DNA of 64,000 nucleotides from Fibrobacter succinogenes. Its GTDB lineage: Bacteria > Fibrobacterota > Fibrobacteria > Fibrobacterales > Fibrobacteraceae. This document shows positions 25,477-34,745 of this stretch, one piece after another. A model generated the notes under the pieces. The model was not told the DNA's origin and ran no database searches. It worked only from the letters and a program-made list of their open reading frames with translations. A program made the translations under genes and the position numbers. The DNA lies in the NCBI GenBank assembly GCA_902800345.1, contig CADCDO010000009.1:20081-84080 (forward strand), written 5' to 3'. Every line of letters begins with the position of its first letter. The first letter of the stretch is position 1.

Positions 25477-27038
25477 GTTTCACGAAATGGTGCATTCTAG
25501 CCGCGCTTGCCACGATTTTTTCGTCCTGCTTCGATTCCGACGACCATATTTTCAACGAAGCGGAAACCATCGAAATCACGATCGACGCCTCCCTGGCCAA
25601 ATCAGCAACGCCTGTTTCGCCAAGCGTCAAGGCGGACACGTTCCACATCAGCGACACGGTCTATTTCCAAACGACAATCACTCCGGGCAAAGTCATTTTC
25701 GTACAGGATTACCACTGGCTCATGGACGGGGAATACTGTTCTTCGGAATACAATTTCAAAAAACAGATCGAAAAGCCCGGGCATCACAAATTCCTGTTCG
25801 TCTTGAAGGACCATTTCGGGGATTTGCACTACGATTCGCTTGACGTCTGGATATCCGACAATCCCAACCTCAACGACACCTCATTCATTCCCGCCCAAGG
25901 GACGCAAGCCATTGATCCCTACGAAACCATCTATTTCACGTGGGAAGCTTCGACGCCAGGAATCAAGCTTGCGCACCACTACCGTTTCACGCTCAGCGAG
26001 GCCAGTTTCGCAAATTCGGAATCCAAATTCAAGGGAATCGACACCATAATCAACGAGCCGCATTTCATCTTTCACAACAAATTAAATCCATTAAAGAAAT
26101 ACAACTGGACGGTCCAAGCGTTTAACGAATACAATTTGGCCTCCACAGGAAAAATCGAAAGTTCATTCTATACAAAAGGGCTCCCCAGAGAAGGCTCTCT
26201 CGAAGCGACGGTAAAGATAACGCAAGATACGCCTCTTCCGATCCGACTGGTTCTTCAAAATAGCGATGGACACAATTTCAAATACGACTTTCCGCTTTCC
26301 AAGATTAACAACCAAATGTTTTTCGACGCCATCCCGGCAGGCAAGTACAAATTGACATTAAATTCGGACTACCCGGACTTCGGCATAATCAACAAGGATG
26401 TCACCATTCGAGACGGTTTCGTAACCATCATGGACAATTTCGAGCTACTCGATACCATTGCGCCGTCTATACTTTCGACTTCGGGTTCCGACACGATTGA
26501 CTTTGCCGATACGCTCCGGTTCATCATCAAAGATGGGAGCAACTCTATTTTTGCACAGAACATTTCCGTATCCCTAGAAGGCGACCTCGTTTTCGCCAGC
26601 TACCATAAGGACAGCATTCTAACAGTGATTCTCGACGAAAACGAAAAAAGCTGGACCTACCGCATTTTGAACGTCTCGGTCACAGACGGCAGCAAGAACG
26701 TAAGAACAAAGTCATTCTACATTTCACCGAGTATATCTTGGATTACGACCAACAGCGATACAACGATTGCACTTGACGGAAGTATCAGCATGTTCATCAT
26801 AGATAACAATCCTTTCGAGTTCGAACTCGATTCTTTAAAGTTCTACAACGTAACAACAGGCAAAAACATTATTTCCATTCCCGCAACAAAACTAAATTCG
26901 TTCACGGCAGAACTTGACGCCAACCTTTTTGAAGGCAAGCAGGTTATAAGGTCAACCGTCATCTATACGAACGGGCTCGTCCAAAGCAAAGACTGGACGC
27001 TCTATGTCGAAGGCAAAGCGATAAAGGAGGAGGAATAA
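25473..27038 (+). CDS. Large lipoprotein with beta-sandwich domains
   Basis: 521 residues with lipobox IFSSC. The first half has the same domain style as the preceding gene (YYFQT-like strands, HKFLFVLKDHFGDLHYDSLDV). A fibronectin-III-like segment follows (TIYFTWEASTPG...YNWTVQAFNEYNLAS, about 155-230). Then comes a carboxypeptidase-regulatory-like segment (FFDAIPAGKYKLTLNSD) and a Ser/Asp-rich C-terminal beta region. It shares one base with the next start (TAATG). Function unknown; structural role at the surface inferred. Confidence 0.65.
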   Translation: MSFTKWCILAALATIFSSCFDSDDHIFNEAETIEITIDASLAKSATPVSPSVKADTFHISDTVYFQTTITPGKVIFVQDYHWLMDGEYCSSEYNFKKQIEKPGHHKFLFVLKDHFGDLHYDSLDVWISDNPNLNDTSFIPAQGTQAIDPYETIYFTWEASTPGIKLAHHYRFTLSEASFANSESKFKGIDTIINEPHFIFHNKLNPLKKYNWTVQAFNEYNLASTGKIESSFYTKGLPREGSLEATVKITQDTPLPIRLVLQNSDGHNFKYDFPLSKINNQMFFDAIPAGKYKLTLNSDYPDFGIINKDVTIRDGFVTIMDNFELLDTIAPSILSTSGSDTIDFADTLRFIIKDGSNSIFAQNISVSLEGDLVFASYHKDSILTVILDENEKSWTYRILNVSVTDGSKNVRTKSFYISPSISWITTNSDTTIALDGSISMFIIDNNPFEFELDSLKFYNVTTGKNIISIPATKLNSFTAELDANLFEGKQVIRSTVIYTNGLVQSKDWTLYVEGKAIKEEE

Positions 27039-28465
27039 TGATTTTTAGACGTTCATCTCTTCCGTTCCTTTTCGCTGCAGCAACGGCATCATTGCTGATC
27101 TCATGTTCCGACGCAGAAATCGGCCCGTCGGACGTTCCCGTCATTACACAGGCTATTTACGTTGTCCCAGAAAACTATTATGACGAGCCTTACAAGAAAT
27201 ACGTTTCCTCGGAAAATTTCTATGTCAACATCAACCAGAAAATAAAGATTTGCGGAATCTACACTGCAGACAAAGACACCCTCCCTATCGACTTGTCGGC
27301 GCCCTACTACAGCAGCCATAGATGGACCATCGACGACAGGGAAGCTTTTGCATCGGTCGTTTACTACAGTTTCGACAAGGCCGGTGTTCACAAAGTCTCT
27401 TTCGAGACTATTGATAAACTAGGCGACACCCTGGTTTCGCACGCCAATATATACGTCAACACGCCAACAACAATTTCTCTCCAGTCGCCACCGAATCATT
27501 ACAATCAAGTAGACGGAATAAACGCGAACGGGCTTGAGCTTTCATGGAAAATTTATGGCATAGACCCTTGGGAAACATCGCAGTGTTATATCTACGCCAG
27601 CTATTTCCGCGATTCCCTTTGGGTATCCCCACTCGGCGCAGTCAAGTGCAACAACAGCGTCAGCCTTCTGGACACGCTCAACATGAAGGTCAGCAATGGC
27701 ACAGACAAGCCCAGTACAAAAACCAACGATTTTGGGGATACGCTCTATTACGGATTTGAAAATTCCACAATATACTGGGGCGTCCACGCGGTAATCAAAA
27801 ATGGCAAAGGGGATAGGGAACACGTTTTCAGCGATGTATACAGCTTTTCGACCAAGCTACAAAACGACGGCAACGCCATTGTCGAAGTTCCTGTCGCCTG
27901 CAGATTCAACCAGTACCCCGAAAAATCGCGGCTGGTGGGTGCGATCATCTCGTCTGCCGGAGATACGTTATCTAAAATTTCCGGCATCAAGGGGAACGCG
28001 ACCATCCGAAAGACGCTCGACCCGCAATCGAACGTAAAGATTGTCGTATGCGACAGCGTCCGCACGGAATATGGCTGCAGCTCCATGACGGTCAATTTGG
28101 CGCCTTCAACAAAAACGATAACGGACACGCTGTTCCTTCAAGACAAAGTCAAGCCGAGCATAGTTCCTGCCGCTACCGAATTGTCCAGGGACGACCGAAT
28201 CAAATTCCTTATTTTGGATAACGGCTCAGGAGTCAACGCTTCAAGAATCACAGCGCTCCTGAACAACGACACGGTCAATGTATATTCCTATTTTGAAGAT
28301 TACACCTTGACAATACCGAACATCTGCAAAAAGAATTGCGAACTGAAAATCTACGCCGAAGACTACGCAAACAACAAGGCGCCCGATGTCTATTGGAGAA
28401 TCACGAACGAGAAAGAAACGACTTTCATCACGGGACCTTTTTCTAAAACGGAGGGCAGCAAATGA
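27038..28465 (+). CDS. Lipoprotein with beta-sandwich domains
   Basis: 475 residues with lipobox LLISC. Related in style to the two upstream lipoproteins: an Ig-like segment (HRWTIDDREAFASVVYYSFD), a fibronectin-like segment near 150-260, and a C-terminal beta region (IKFLILDNGSGVNASRITAL). Three genes of similar build in a row suggest ancient duplication with strong divergence. The stop overlaps the next ATG by four bases. Confidence 0.65.
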   Translation: MIFRRSSLPFLFAAATASLLISCSDAEIGPSDVPVITQAIYVVPENYYDEPYKKYVSSENFYVNINQKIKICGIYTADKDTLPIDLSAPYYSSHRWTIDDREAFASVVYYSFDKAGVHKVSFETIDKLGDTLVSHANIYVNTPTTISLQSPPNHYNQVDGINANGLELSWKIYGIDPWETSQCYIYASYFRDSLWVSPLGAVKCNNSVSLLDTLNMKVSNGTDKPSTKTNDFGDTLYYGFENSTIYWGVHAVIKNGKGDREHVFSDVYSFSTKLQNDGNAIVEVPVACRFNQYPEKSRLVGAIISSAGDTLSKISGIKGNATIRKTLDPQSNVKIVVCDSVRTEYGCSSMTVNLAPSTKTITDTLFLQDKVKPSIVPAATELSRDDRIKFLILDNGSGVNASRITALLNNDTVNVYSYFEDYTLTIPNICKKNCELKIYAEDYANNKAPDVYWRITNEKETTFITGPFSKTEGSK

Positions 28466-29103
28466 CTTGTTTTAAAAGAGCCGCCCTCTTCCTTGTAATG
28501 TTGTTCATACTTTGCGGAAATGCATTTGCAAAGCAAAAGGCAAAGCCACGCTATCTACAAGTTTCAACGAATCCGTCAACAGTCGATCTCTACACCGGGA
28601 TGACATTGCCGGACTTTGCGGATAAACCAGACTACACATCTCCGGCATTCATCCCGATTCCCAATGGGAACGACAATATTACCGTTTCTTTTTTCCACCC
28701 GGATTACGCCGACACGACAATCAATATAACGCTTTCGTCAAGCGACACGTCGTTCATCATCGTAGCGCTCCGCCAAACTTATGACGAAGAATTGCTGGCA
28801 TCCCAGCAAGAAATGCTAAAGCACAGGAGTCGCCGTAACCTGGGTCAATTCTTGAAATGGGCATCTATCGGTCCATTCGTCATTAGCGGAGTTTCTGCGA
28901 TTGTCTCGACGTACAACATCGGCAAGGCCAAAAACCACAAAAAAGCCATGGAAAACACTCGATTCAAGAACGAAAAATATGACGAGCACATGCAAGATTT
29001 TAAGGACCACAGAGAGAGCGCCAAAACCGCAAAGACTGTGTCCAAAGTATTTCTCGGAACCGGTTTACTATTCCTTACCGCAGGATTCGTCCTTTCATTT
29101 TAG
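28462..29103 (+). CDS. PEGA-like membrane protein
   Basis: 213 residues with a signal peptide ending near AFA-K. A PEGA-like beta domain (YLQVSTNPSTVDLYTG...VSFFHPDYADTTINITL) is followed by two transmembrane helices separated by a charged loop (NHKKAMENTRFKNEKYDEHM). The same design, PEGA then a helix hairpin, ends the next protein. PEGA domains are found in bacterial envelope proteins and some kinases. Partner within the five-gene operon; precise role unknown. Confidence 0.65.
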   Translation: MTCFKRAALFLVMLFILCGNAFAKQKAKPRYLQVSTNPSTVDLYTGMTLPDFADKPDYTSPAFIPIPNGNDNITVSFFHPDYADTTINITLSSSDTSFIIVALRQTYDEELLASQQEMLKHRSRRNLGQFLKWASIGPFVISGVSAIVSTYNIGKAKNHKKAMENTRFKNEKYDEHMQDFKDHRESAKTAKTVSKVFLGTGLLFLTAGFVLSF

Positions 29104-29111
29104 GTAAAAAT

Positions 29112-30884
29112 ATGAAAAAGATTTTCTCAATTCTAGCAATCACCCTAGTCGCCGCCTTCGCAGACCCCGAAGGAAAACTCGTCAATGTGGAACTCCTGTC
29201 GGGAACGCAGCAGCGCGCAAAGCTGATGGGCATCGAAAACGACACCGTGAGCCTTGGCGGTTATATCCAGAACAAGTTCACAATCGTAAAAATTGCCAAG
29301 AAACAATTCAAGAGAATTGTGGATGAACAAGGGAACGACTTGCTGAACGCCGAAAGTGCGCCAAGCAGCCCCGCAAAAAAGGAGAGCGCTGCAAAGGAAC
29401 CCGTTGCAAAAGAAGCATCAACACAAGCAGAGCCAAGTTCTAGTTTTTCGGCCCCTAAAGCGCCCAGTTCCAGCTCCGTCGCTTCAAAAAGCGTCAGTTC
29501 AAGCGCCATAGCCATAAGTTCTTCTTCTGTATCCATTTCGTCTAAAGTCAGTTCGTCAAGCGTCAGTTCATCTAGTGTCAATACCCCAAAACCAGAAAAG
29601 AAGGCTCCTGTCCAGCCCAAAGTACAGACAAAAGAATCCTCTTCCAGTACACAAGCCCAGAGCAAACAAACTGCAAGCGAGCCACCGGCAAAATCCGAAA
29701 TCAAAACGGTTCTCGTCGCTTACGACGACGTCTACGTCGAAAAATCCTTTGCCGATCAATTTACTGCACTTACAGCGCGTCTGTTATACGAATCCGGGGA
29801 AAAGCCGCAGATTATCCGCAAATCCGACATCAAGAACTGCAACGACAACATCTGCGTCCAAAATGAACTTGCCGCGCTCGGTTTCAAATCCATCTACTTC
29901 GGTGAAATCACGCCCGTTTACAGGACGGACAGCCTCCGTTTAAACCTGACGCACGTCTTTTACGAAGACTCGCTCCCGACGCTACACAGGGCCTCGCTCA
30001 CCATCTCCGAAGGAGCCGCCCTCAGCGATGCCATTACGAACAACAAGTTAAAGAACCAGCTGTTGGACGCACAAGGCAAGGACATCGTCAAATTAAAAAG
30101 GAACCGGAGCTACATCCACATCGAGACGGATCCCGACGGAGCGACCATTTCGCGTTCCGATAAAGACGCCATCTGCAAATCCCCCTGCACATTCGTCACC
30201 ACAGATACAACCAAATTCACCATTCATGCCTACTGGAACGTCGACAGGCACCTTTGGGGCACAAGTACAAACATAGTTCCGCTCCCGGATGACACCACCC
30301 ACGTTTCGCTCAAGCTCAAGCGCGTGTCTCCAGAAATCCGCATCCAGACATTCCCCGAAGGCGCAAACGTCTATAAGGCCAACGGCCCCATCACCAAGCG
30401 CACCAAAGCCATCGCCAAAACACCCGATAAAATTCCTGCATACGAAATGGGCATGGACAGCCTCGTTATACGCAAGGCCGGTTATCGGGACACGCTCATC
30501 AACTTCTTCGTAGCGCCAATCTCGCAAATCGACTTGAGCATCGATCTCGAAAAGCTCACAAGTTTTGACGAAATCGAAAAGCAGAACAAGTGGATTCACG
30601 ACAAAAAAATGCAGACCATCGGCGAAGCTCTCATCGGAGGCTCCATCGGGACGGCGCTTATTGGCGGCCTGTTCATGTACCTTGCGCACCTGGACTACAA
30701 AGATGCAGACGAAATCAAATCCGAGCTCAAGATTCCCGGCGCCTCGAAAGGCGAGAACTACAGGAAGAAAGTCGACAAAAACCACAAGCTTGTCAATCAG
30801 GGAGACAACAAAGCAACCGCCGGAGGAATCCTGCTAGGAACCGCAGCAGCCCTCCTCGGCGTCGGCATCTACTTTGTATTCTAG
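29112..30884 (+). CDS. PEGA-domain membrane protein with Ser-rich linker
   Basis: 590 residues: a signal peptide (MKKIFSILAITLVAAFA), then a small beta domain (VNVELLSGTQQRAKLMGIEN). A low-complexity Ser/Lys/Ala linker follows (about 78-195), then a globular alpha/beta domain (VLVAYDDVYVEKSFADQFTA...). Two PEGA repeats come next (YIHIETDPDGATISRSD; IRIQTFPEGANVY), and last a helix hairpin. The alpha/beta part resembles the nucleotide-independent domains seen before PEGA in envelope proteins, but no named family was recognised. The last 48 bases of the gene are copied in the 111-bp direct repeat downstream. Confidence 0.7.
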   Translation: MKKIFSILAITLVAAFADPEGKLVNVELLSGTQQRAKLMGIENDTVSLGGYIQNKFTIVKIAKKQFKRIVDEQGNDLLNAESAPSSPAKKESAAKEPVAKEASTQAEPSSSFSAPKAPSSSSVASKSVSSSAIAISSSSVSISSKVSSSSVSSSSVNTPKPEKKAPVQPKVQTKESSSSTQAQSKQTASEPPAKSEIKTVLVAYDDVYVEKSFADQFTALTARLLYESGEKPQIIRKSDIKNCNDNICVQNELAALGFKSIYFGEITPVYRTDSLRLNLTHVFYEDSLPTLHRASLTISEGAALSDAITNNKLKNQLLDAQGKDIVKLKRNRSYIHIETDPDGATISRSDKDAICKSPCTFVTTDTTKFTIHAYWNVDRHLWGTSTNIVPLPDDTTHVSLKLKRVSPEIRIQTFPEGANVYKANGPITKRTKAIAKTPDKIPAYEMGMDSLVIRKAGYRDTLINFFVAPISQIDLSIDLEKLTSFDEIEKQNKWIHDKKMQTIGEALIGGSIGTALIGGLFMYLAHLDYKDADEIKSELKIPGASKGENYRKKVDKNHKLVNQGDNKATAGGILLGTAAALLGVGIYFVF

Positions 30885-30948
30885 CCCCGCCCGCATGACG
30901 TTCTTTGCGCGTTCAAAAAAAAATCTTCCGGCGATACGCCAAATATTT
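30838..30948 (+). repeat. 111-bp direct repeat, copy 1
   Basis: It covers the last 47 bases of the PEGA gene with its stop and 64 bases beyond. Copy 2 at 31154-31264 has the same length and differs at about two bases. The offset is 316 bases. Confidence 0.95.
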
Positions 30949-31153
30949 GAATTACTTGCAATTATCCGAGGCTCAATAAAAAGGAAAAAACTTCATAGGC
31001 GTATTTTTGCAAAGATAATAAGCGGGACAAATGGTTGTTTAATTTAAGGATAACGATAAATCGTCGAGAGAATGGAAGCGTCGGCCAAGGAATACCTTCG
31101 CAAAAGTCTGCAAGGTGAGTGTCGCGACGGGCTGCATGCAGACCGGCATGACC
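30949..31153 (+). other. Spacer of unknown origin between the direct repeats
   Basis: 205 bases with no gene of convincing size. A 42-codon frame starts at ATG 31072 and runs through the second repeat to the copied stop at 31200, so its last 15 residues equal the end of the PEGA protein (AAALLGVGIYFVF). No ribosome site precedes it, and it is more likely debris of the duplication than a gene. Confidence 0.5.
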
Positions 31154-31264
31154 GAACCGCAGCAGCCCTCCTCGGCGTCGGCATCTACTTTGTATTCTAG
31201 CCCCGCCCGCATGACGTTCTTTGCGCGTTCAAGAAAAAATCTTCTGGCGATACGCCAAATATTT
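31154..31264 (+). repeat. 111-bp direct repeat, copy 2
   Basis: Near-perfect copy of 30838-30948. Its end (TGGCGATACGCCAAATATTT) supplies the -35 region and spacer of the dedA promoter. Confidence 0.95.
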
Positions 31265-31273
31265 TTCTAAATT
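31245..31273 (+). promoter_or_regulatory. Likely dedA promoter, leaderless type
   Basis: TGGCGA at 31245-31250 and TAAATT at 31268-31273 are 17 bases apart. The ATG follows 7 bases after the -10 box and no Shine-Dalgarno is present. Confidence 0.55.
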
Positions 31274-31280
31274 GCGTCCA

Positions 31281-32033
31281 ATGAAAAATTCAGTACTCAA
31301 AACGACAATCGCTTTAGCACTCCTCCTTACCGCATTTACTTTTGCCGCAGATTCGCTCTCTGTCGATGCCACCAACGCCGCAGGCGCAGTCGCCGACACC
31401 ACAAAATCGACAGGCATTTACAACCGCATTATTGACTGGTACAATGACAACCTGAATTACGGCACAATCACGCTTTTGATGGCCATCGAAAGTTCTTTCA
31501 TCCCGTTCCCGTCGGAACTCGTCGTGCCGCCCGCCGCCTACAAAGCCTTGCAACCAGGCTCCGGACTCAACATTGCGCTCATCGTTTTGTTCGCAACAGT
31601 CGGCGCGCTCATCGGAGCTTACATCAACTACTATCTCGCAAAAATTCTCGGTCGCCCGATTATCTACAAATTCGCGGACAGCCGCCTCGGGCACTTCTTG
31701 CTGCTCGACGTCCAGAAAGTCGAAAAGGCCGAAAACTACTTCCGCGAACACGGCGCCATTTCGACGTTCGTCGGCCGCCTCATCACGGTTATCCGCCAAC
31801 TGATTTCGATTCCGGCGGGCCTTGCAAAGATGAAACTCGCTCCGTTCACGCTTTACACGTTCCTCGGCGCCGCCATCTGGAACTGCGTCTTGGCACTGCT
31901 CGGCTACCTTGCCCACGGTCAAAAAGACATCATCGAAAAATACAATTCCGAACTCGCCATCGCGCTGCTCGGCTTCGGTGCGCTCTTCATCGGTTACATG
32001 GTGTGGAACGCCGTAAAGCCGAAGAAAAAGTGA
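31281..32033 (+). CDS. DedA-family membrane protein
   Basis: 250 residues from ATG 31281. An in-frame ATG at 31221 lies upstream of the -10 box and is rejected. An N-terminal signal-like helix and a short Ala/Thr-rich segment precede the DedA (SNARE-associated/VTT) domain. That domain shows the re-entrant loop motif ESSFIPFPSELVVPPAAY, then LGRPIIYK, and the family hallmark GRLITVIRQLISIPAGLAKM. DedA proteins act as lipid scramblases/flippases or support proton-motive force. The extra signal-like N-terminus is unusual, as typical members start directly with the membrane domain. Confidence 0.85.
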   Translation: MKNSVLKTTIALALLLTAFTFAADSLSVDATNAAGAVADTTKSTGIYNRIIDWYNDNLNYGTITLLMAIESSFIPFPSELVVPPAAYKALQPGSGLNIALIVLFATVGALIGAYINYYLAKILGRPIIYKFADSRLGHFLLLDVQKVEKAENYFREHGAISTFVGRLITVIRQLISIPAGLAKMKLAPFTLYTFLGAAIWNCVLALLGYLAHGQKDIIEKYNSELAIALLGFGALFIGYMVWNAVKPKKK

Positions 32034-32059
32034 TAGCTATGGGCTCGGGGAATGGGGTA

Positions 32060-32215
32060 TGGGCAATGCTCAAAGCGAAGCGTGCCTAATAGCGTGCAAA
32101 ACGAGCGTCGCAAAATTATGCTTGCATAATTTTATGACCGAGTGTAGCTGCAGACGCTGGAAGCGTCAAAGGCACAACGTGCCGACCCCATAGTCCAAAG
32201 CGAGTTTACGGGCGA
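32060..32215. repeat. Dispersed GCGTGCAAAACGAG repeat with hairpin
   Basis: It contains CAAAGCGAAGCGTGCC, GCGTGCAAAACGAGCG and an inverted repeat AAAATTATGC-TTGCATAATTTT, then GCGAGTTTACGGGCGAGC. The same pieces recur at 63730-63830 (GCGTGCAAAACGAGTTTACGAACGAGC). A variant hairpin with different arms lies at 58070-58115 (GCGAGCGTTGCAAAAATGAG). It is non-coding, between the dedA and MORN-like genes. Confidence 0.75.
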
Positions 32216-32232
32216 GCTGAGAGCAAAGCGAT

Positions 32233-32856
32233 CTAAAAATCACAGTTCTTGACGCAGCGGTTGTCCTTAAATTCCGCTTCCTGGAGGAGTTTGCCAAAGC
32301 TGTAGCGGTGGTAAGTTCCGTTGCGGATGCCACGTTCGAAGTTCATGTCTTCTGACAAAAGCCCCATCTCATCGTAAATTTTCACGATGCCGTGAATTTG
32401 TCCGTTCTCGTACGGAATCTGGCGGCGGATTTTTCCATTTTCGTACCAGTCTTCCGACATGCCGTTCAACGTTCCGCCGCTATACTTCTCGCTCGATTTC
32501 TTTTTGCCGTTCTCGTAGTAGACAATGCTCAAGCCTTCTTCGATGCCGTCCCTGTAGCCGACCGTTTCGCGAAGTTTTCCGTTTTCGTCGTACAAGCGTA
32601 AGACGCCGTCCAACTTGCCATTTTTATACGGCGCTTCGACCGCCAACTTGCCGTTCGGATGGTACGTCAGCGACACGCCTTCGCGCACATCGGTTCCCTT
32701 TAAGACGGTGTAAATTCTCGACACGCGACCATCATCATACGTCGTTTTTACCGTATCCACGGGGGCCGAAACCGCAGTAGATTCCGTCAAAGGGGCTGTT
32801 TGAGCAGTGCAGCCCATCACTACACACGAAAAAATCAATAAAAAAAGCTTTTTCAT
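32233..32856 (-). CDS. MORN-like repeat lipoprotein (YwqK family)
   Basis: 207 residues from ATG 32856; an upstream ATG at 32874 gives a poorer signal peptide. The lipobox is VVMGC. The mature part has about six repeats of the form YxNGKLxGxxxxYxENGKLR, for example YHPNGKLAVEAPYKNGKLDG and YYENGKKKSSEKYSGGTLNG. This is the MORN-2/YwqK pattern; B. subtilis YwqK is annotated as an antitoxin, but many members are plain surface lipoproteins. No toxin gene adjoins it, so the antitoxin label should not be carried over. Confidence 0.8.
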   Translation of the reverse strand: MKKLFLLIFSCVVMGCTAQTAPLTESTAVSAPVDTVKTTYDDGRVSRIYTVLKGTDVREGVSLTYHPNGKLAVEAPYKNGKLDGVLRLYDENGKLRETVGYRDGIEEGLSIVYYENGKKKSSEKYSGGTLNGMSEDWYENGKIRRQIPYENGQIHGIVKIYDEMGLLSEDMNFERGIRNGTYHRYSFGKLLQEAEFKDNRCVKNCDF

Positions 32857-32906
32857 TACATTATAATGTAGCATAATCTTTCAAGATTATGTATTTTGTG
32901 TCCGTC

Positions 32907-34412
32907 ATGCATGTTACTTTTTTAAATCCCCCCTTCCACCCGATGTTCAGTCGGGAATCTAGATCCCCGTGTGTTACAAAATCCAGTACGCTTTACTGGC
33001 CCATGTTTTTGAGTTATGCTGCCGGCGTTTGTGAAGCCGACGGCAACGAAATCCAGCTGATTGACAGCCCCGCTATGGAACTTGACCTCGCGCAGACGCT
33101 CGAAGGCATCAAGAAGTTCGGTCCGGAGCTTGTCATTTGCAGCACGAGCACCCCGAGTATTTTGAACGACCTCAAGGTGGTCCACGCGATCAAGCAAGAA
33201 ATGCCGAACGTGAAGGTCGCCATCATGGGTACGCACGCGACCGCCGAGCCGCTTGAATCCATGGAAATGGAACCGTCGCTGGACTTTGTGGTGATTGGCG
33301 AAGCCGATTACACTTGCCGGAACCTCGTCCGCGCACTCCGCGGAGACGGCGCTCCCGTCGGTCAGTTCGCGGGGCTTGCCTACCGCACCGCCGAAGGCAA
33401 GGTGGACTTCCAGCCCGAAGGCCCGAAAATCGAGAACTTGAACGAAATCCCGTGGGTTTCCAAAGTTTACCGCAAGCACCTCTACAGCTGCTACAAGAAG
33501 TATTTCTACGGCGCGAACCTGAACCCGCTTATCGTGATTCTCAGTGGCCGCGGCTGCCCGAACCACTGCAGCTACTGCGTAATCCCGCAGACGCTCAACG
33601 GTCACAAGTTCCGCCGCCGCGATCCGAAGGACGTTGTCGACGAACTGCAGTACATCAAGGACAACTTCGAAGATTTAGGCGAAGTGTTCTTCGAAGACGA
33701 TACGTTTACGGCGAGCCACGAACATGTGCGCCAGATTTGCAACTTGATCCTCGAACGCGGTCTCAAGATTACGTGGAGCTGCAACGCCCGCGCCGATGTG
33801 CCGCTCGATTTGCTCAAGCTCATGAAGAAGGCCGGTGGCCGCGAAATGTGTGTGGGCTTTGAAAGTGCAAGCCCCGAGGTTCTCGAAAAAATCCACAAGG
33901 GTGTGAAGAACACCGACAAGGCGATTGAATTTACGAAGAACGCCCGCAAGGCAGGCCTGCTGGTGCACGGCTGCTTCATGGTCGGTAACCCAGGCGACAC
34001 GCCGGAAACGCTCCGCATGACGCTCGACTACGCCAAGAAGCTGAACCCGAACACGGCGCAGTTCTACCCCATCATGGCGTATCCCGGCACCGAAGCGTAC
34101 AAGGAAGCTCTCGAAAGCGGAGCGCTCAAGTCCAAGGACTACAGCCAGTGGCTCGACAAAGACGGTTTCCACCGCACCACGATCCAGCGCGGTGAACTCA
34201 CAAGCCAGGCGCTCGTCGATTTCTGCGACAAGGCCCGCCGCGAATTCTACCTGCGCCCGAGCTACATCATCCGCCAGGGCATCATGGCCATCAAGAACCC
34301 GCGTGAACGTTACCGCGTCTTCCGCGGATTCGGGACGCTGGTGAAGCACCTGTTCAGGAAGCACGGCGAACTCGCCCCGGTCGCAAGACAGGCCCCGACG
34401 ATAAAAGAATAG
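32907..34412 (+). CDS. B12-binding radical SAM enzyme
   Basis: 501 residues from ATG 32907 (MHVTFLNPPF, the standard opening of the B12-binding fold). The upstream ATG at 32889 overlaps the putative -10 box. The N-terminal Rossmann-like cobalamin domain spans about 1-150. The radical SAM motif C-x3-C-x2-C is in SGRGCPNHCSYC (about 216-223), followed by FFEDDTF and the GFES strand. This is the BchE/MiaB-like subgroup that methylates or rearranges unreactive carbons. The substrate is unknown; hopanoid, lipid or cofactor modification are possibilities. Usual length for the family, single-gene unit. Confidence 0.85.
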   Translation: MHVTFLNPPFHPMFSRESRSPCVTKSSTLYWPMFLSYAAGVCEADGNEIQLIDSPAMELDLAQTLEGIKKFGPELVICSTSTPSILNDLKVVHAIKQEMPNVKVAIMGTHATAEPLESMEMEPSLDFVVIGEADYTCRNLVRALRGDGAPVGQFAGLAYRTAEGKVDFQPEGPKIENLNEIPWVSKVYRKHLYSCYKKYFYGANLNPLIVILSGRGCPNHCSYCVIPQTLNGHKFRRRDPKDVVDELQYIKDNFEDLGEVFFEDDTFTASHEHVRQICNLILERGLKITWSCNARADVPLDLLKLMKKAGGREMCVGFESASPEVLEKIHKGVKNTDKAIEFTKNARKAGLLVHGCFMVGNPGDTPETLRMTLDYAKKLNPNTAQFYPIMAYPGTEAYKEALESGALKSKDYSQWLDKDGFHRTTIQRGELTSQALVDFCDKARREFYLRPSYIIRQGIMAIKNPRERYRVFRGFGTLVKHLFRKHGELAPVARQAPTIKE

Positions 34413-34440
34413 AGTGCTTCGCTCGCGAAAATTGAAATTT

Positions 34441-34678
34441 GGCGGTGAAATTGCGAATTTTTCGTTCATTTCACCGCCACTTTTGTAGTTTGTCTGTAAG
34501 ATTTTGGACCAAAACGCCGTAATGTCGCATTTTGTGGCGGTGATTTTCAGCATTTTCGTCCATTTTCACCGCCAGGAAACGCTTCAGCAGTCTTGCAAAA
34601 GCTGAATTCGCCTCATTTTAGTACGTACAAACTAATTTTTGGCGGTGAAATCGCGAATTTTTTGTTCATTTCACCGCC
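34441..34678. repeat. Three GGCGGTGA...TCACCGCC hairpins
   Basis: Inverted repeats lie at 34441-34478 (11-bp stem GGCGGTGAAAT/ATTTCACCGCC), 34536-34573 (8-bp core stem) and 34641-34678 (11-bp stem). The first and third start exactly 200 bases apart and are almost identical including the loop. They fill most of the gap 34413-34745 between the radical SAM gene and the convergent nuclease-like gene; no coding region was seen there. Confidence 0.9.
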
Positions 34679-34745
34679 ACTTTTGCACTTTTTGACCTTC
34701 GCCTCGCGCTTTCAGCCCCTCGTTCGCGCTTTCAGCCCCAAAACG

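Noticed and set aside
31072..31200. 42-codon gene
   Set aside because: Its end is a copied gene tail and its start has no ribosome site.
32233..32856. Toxin-antitoxin system from YwqK similarity
   Set aside because: The similarity is to a repeat fold; no toxin gene is adjacent and the protein is an exported lipoprotein.
34441..34678. CRISPR array
   Set aside because: Only three imperfect inverted repeats with uneven spacing and no cas genes.
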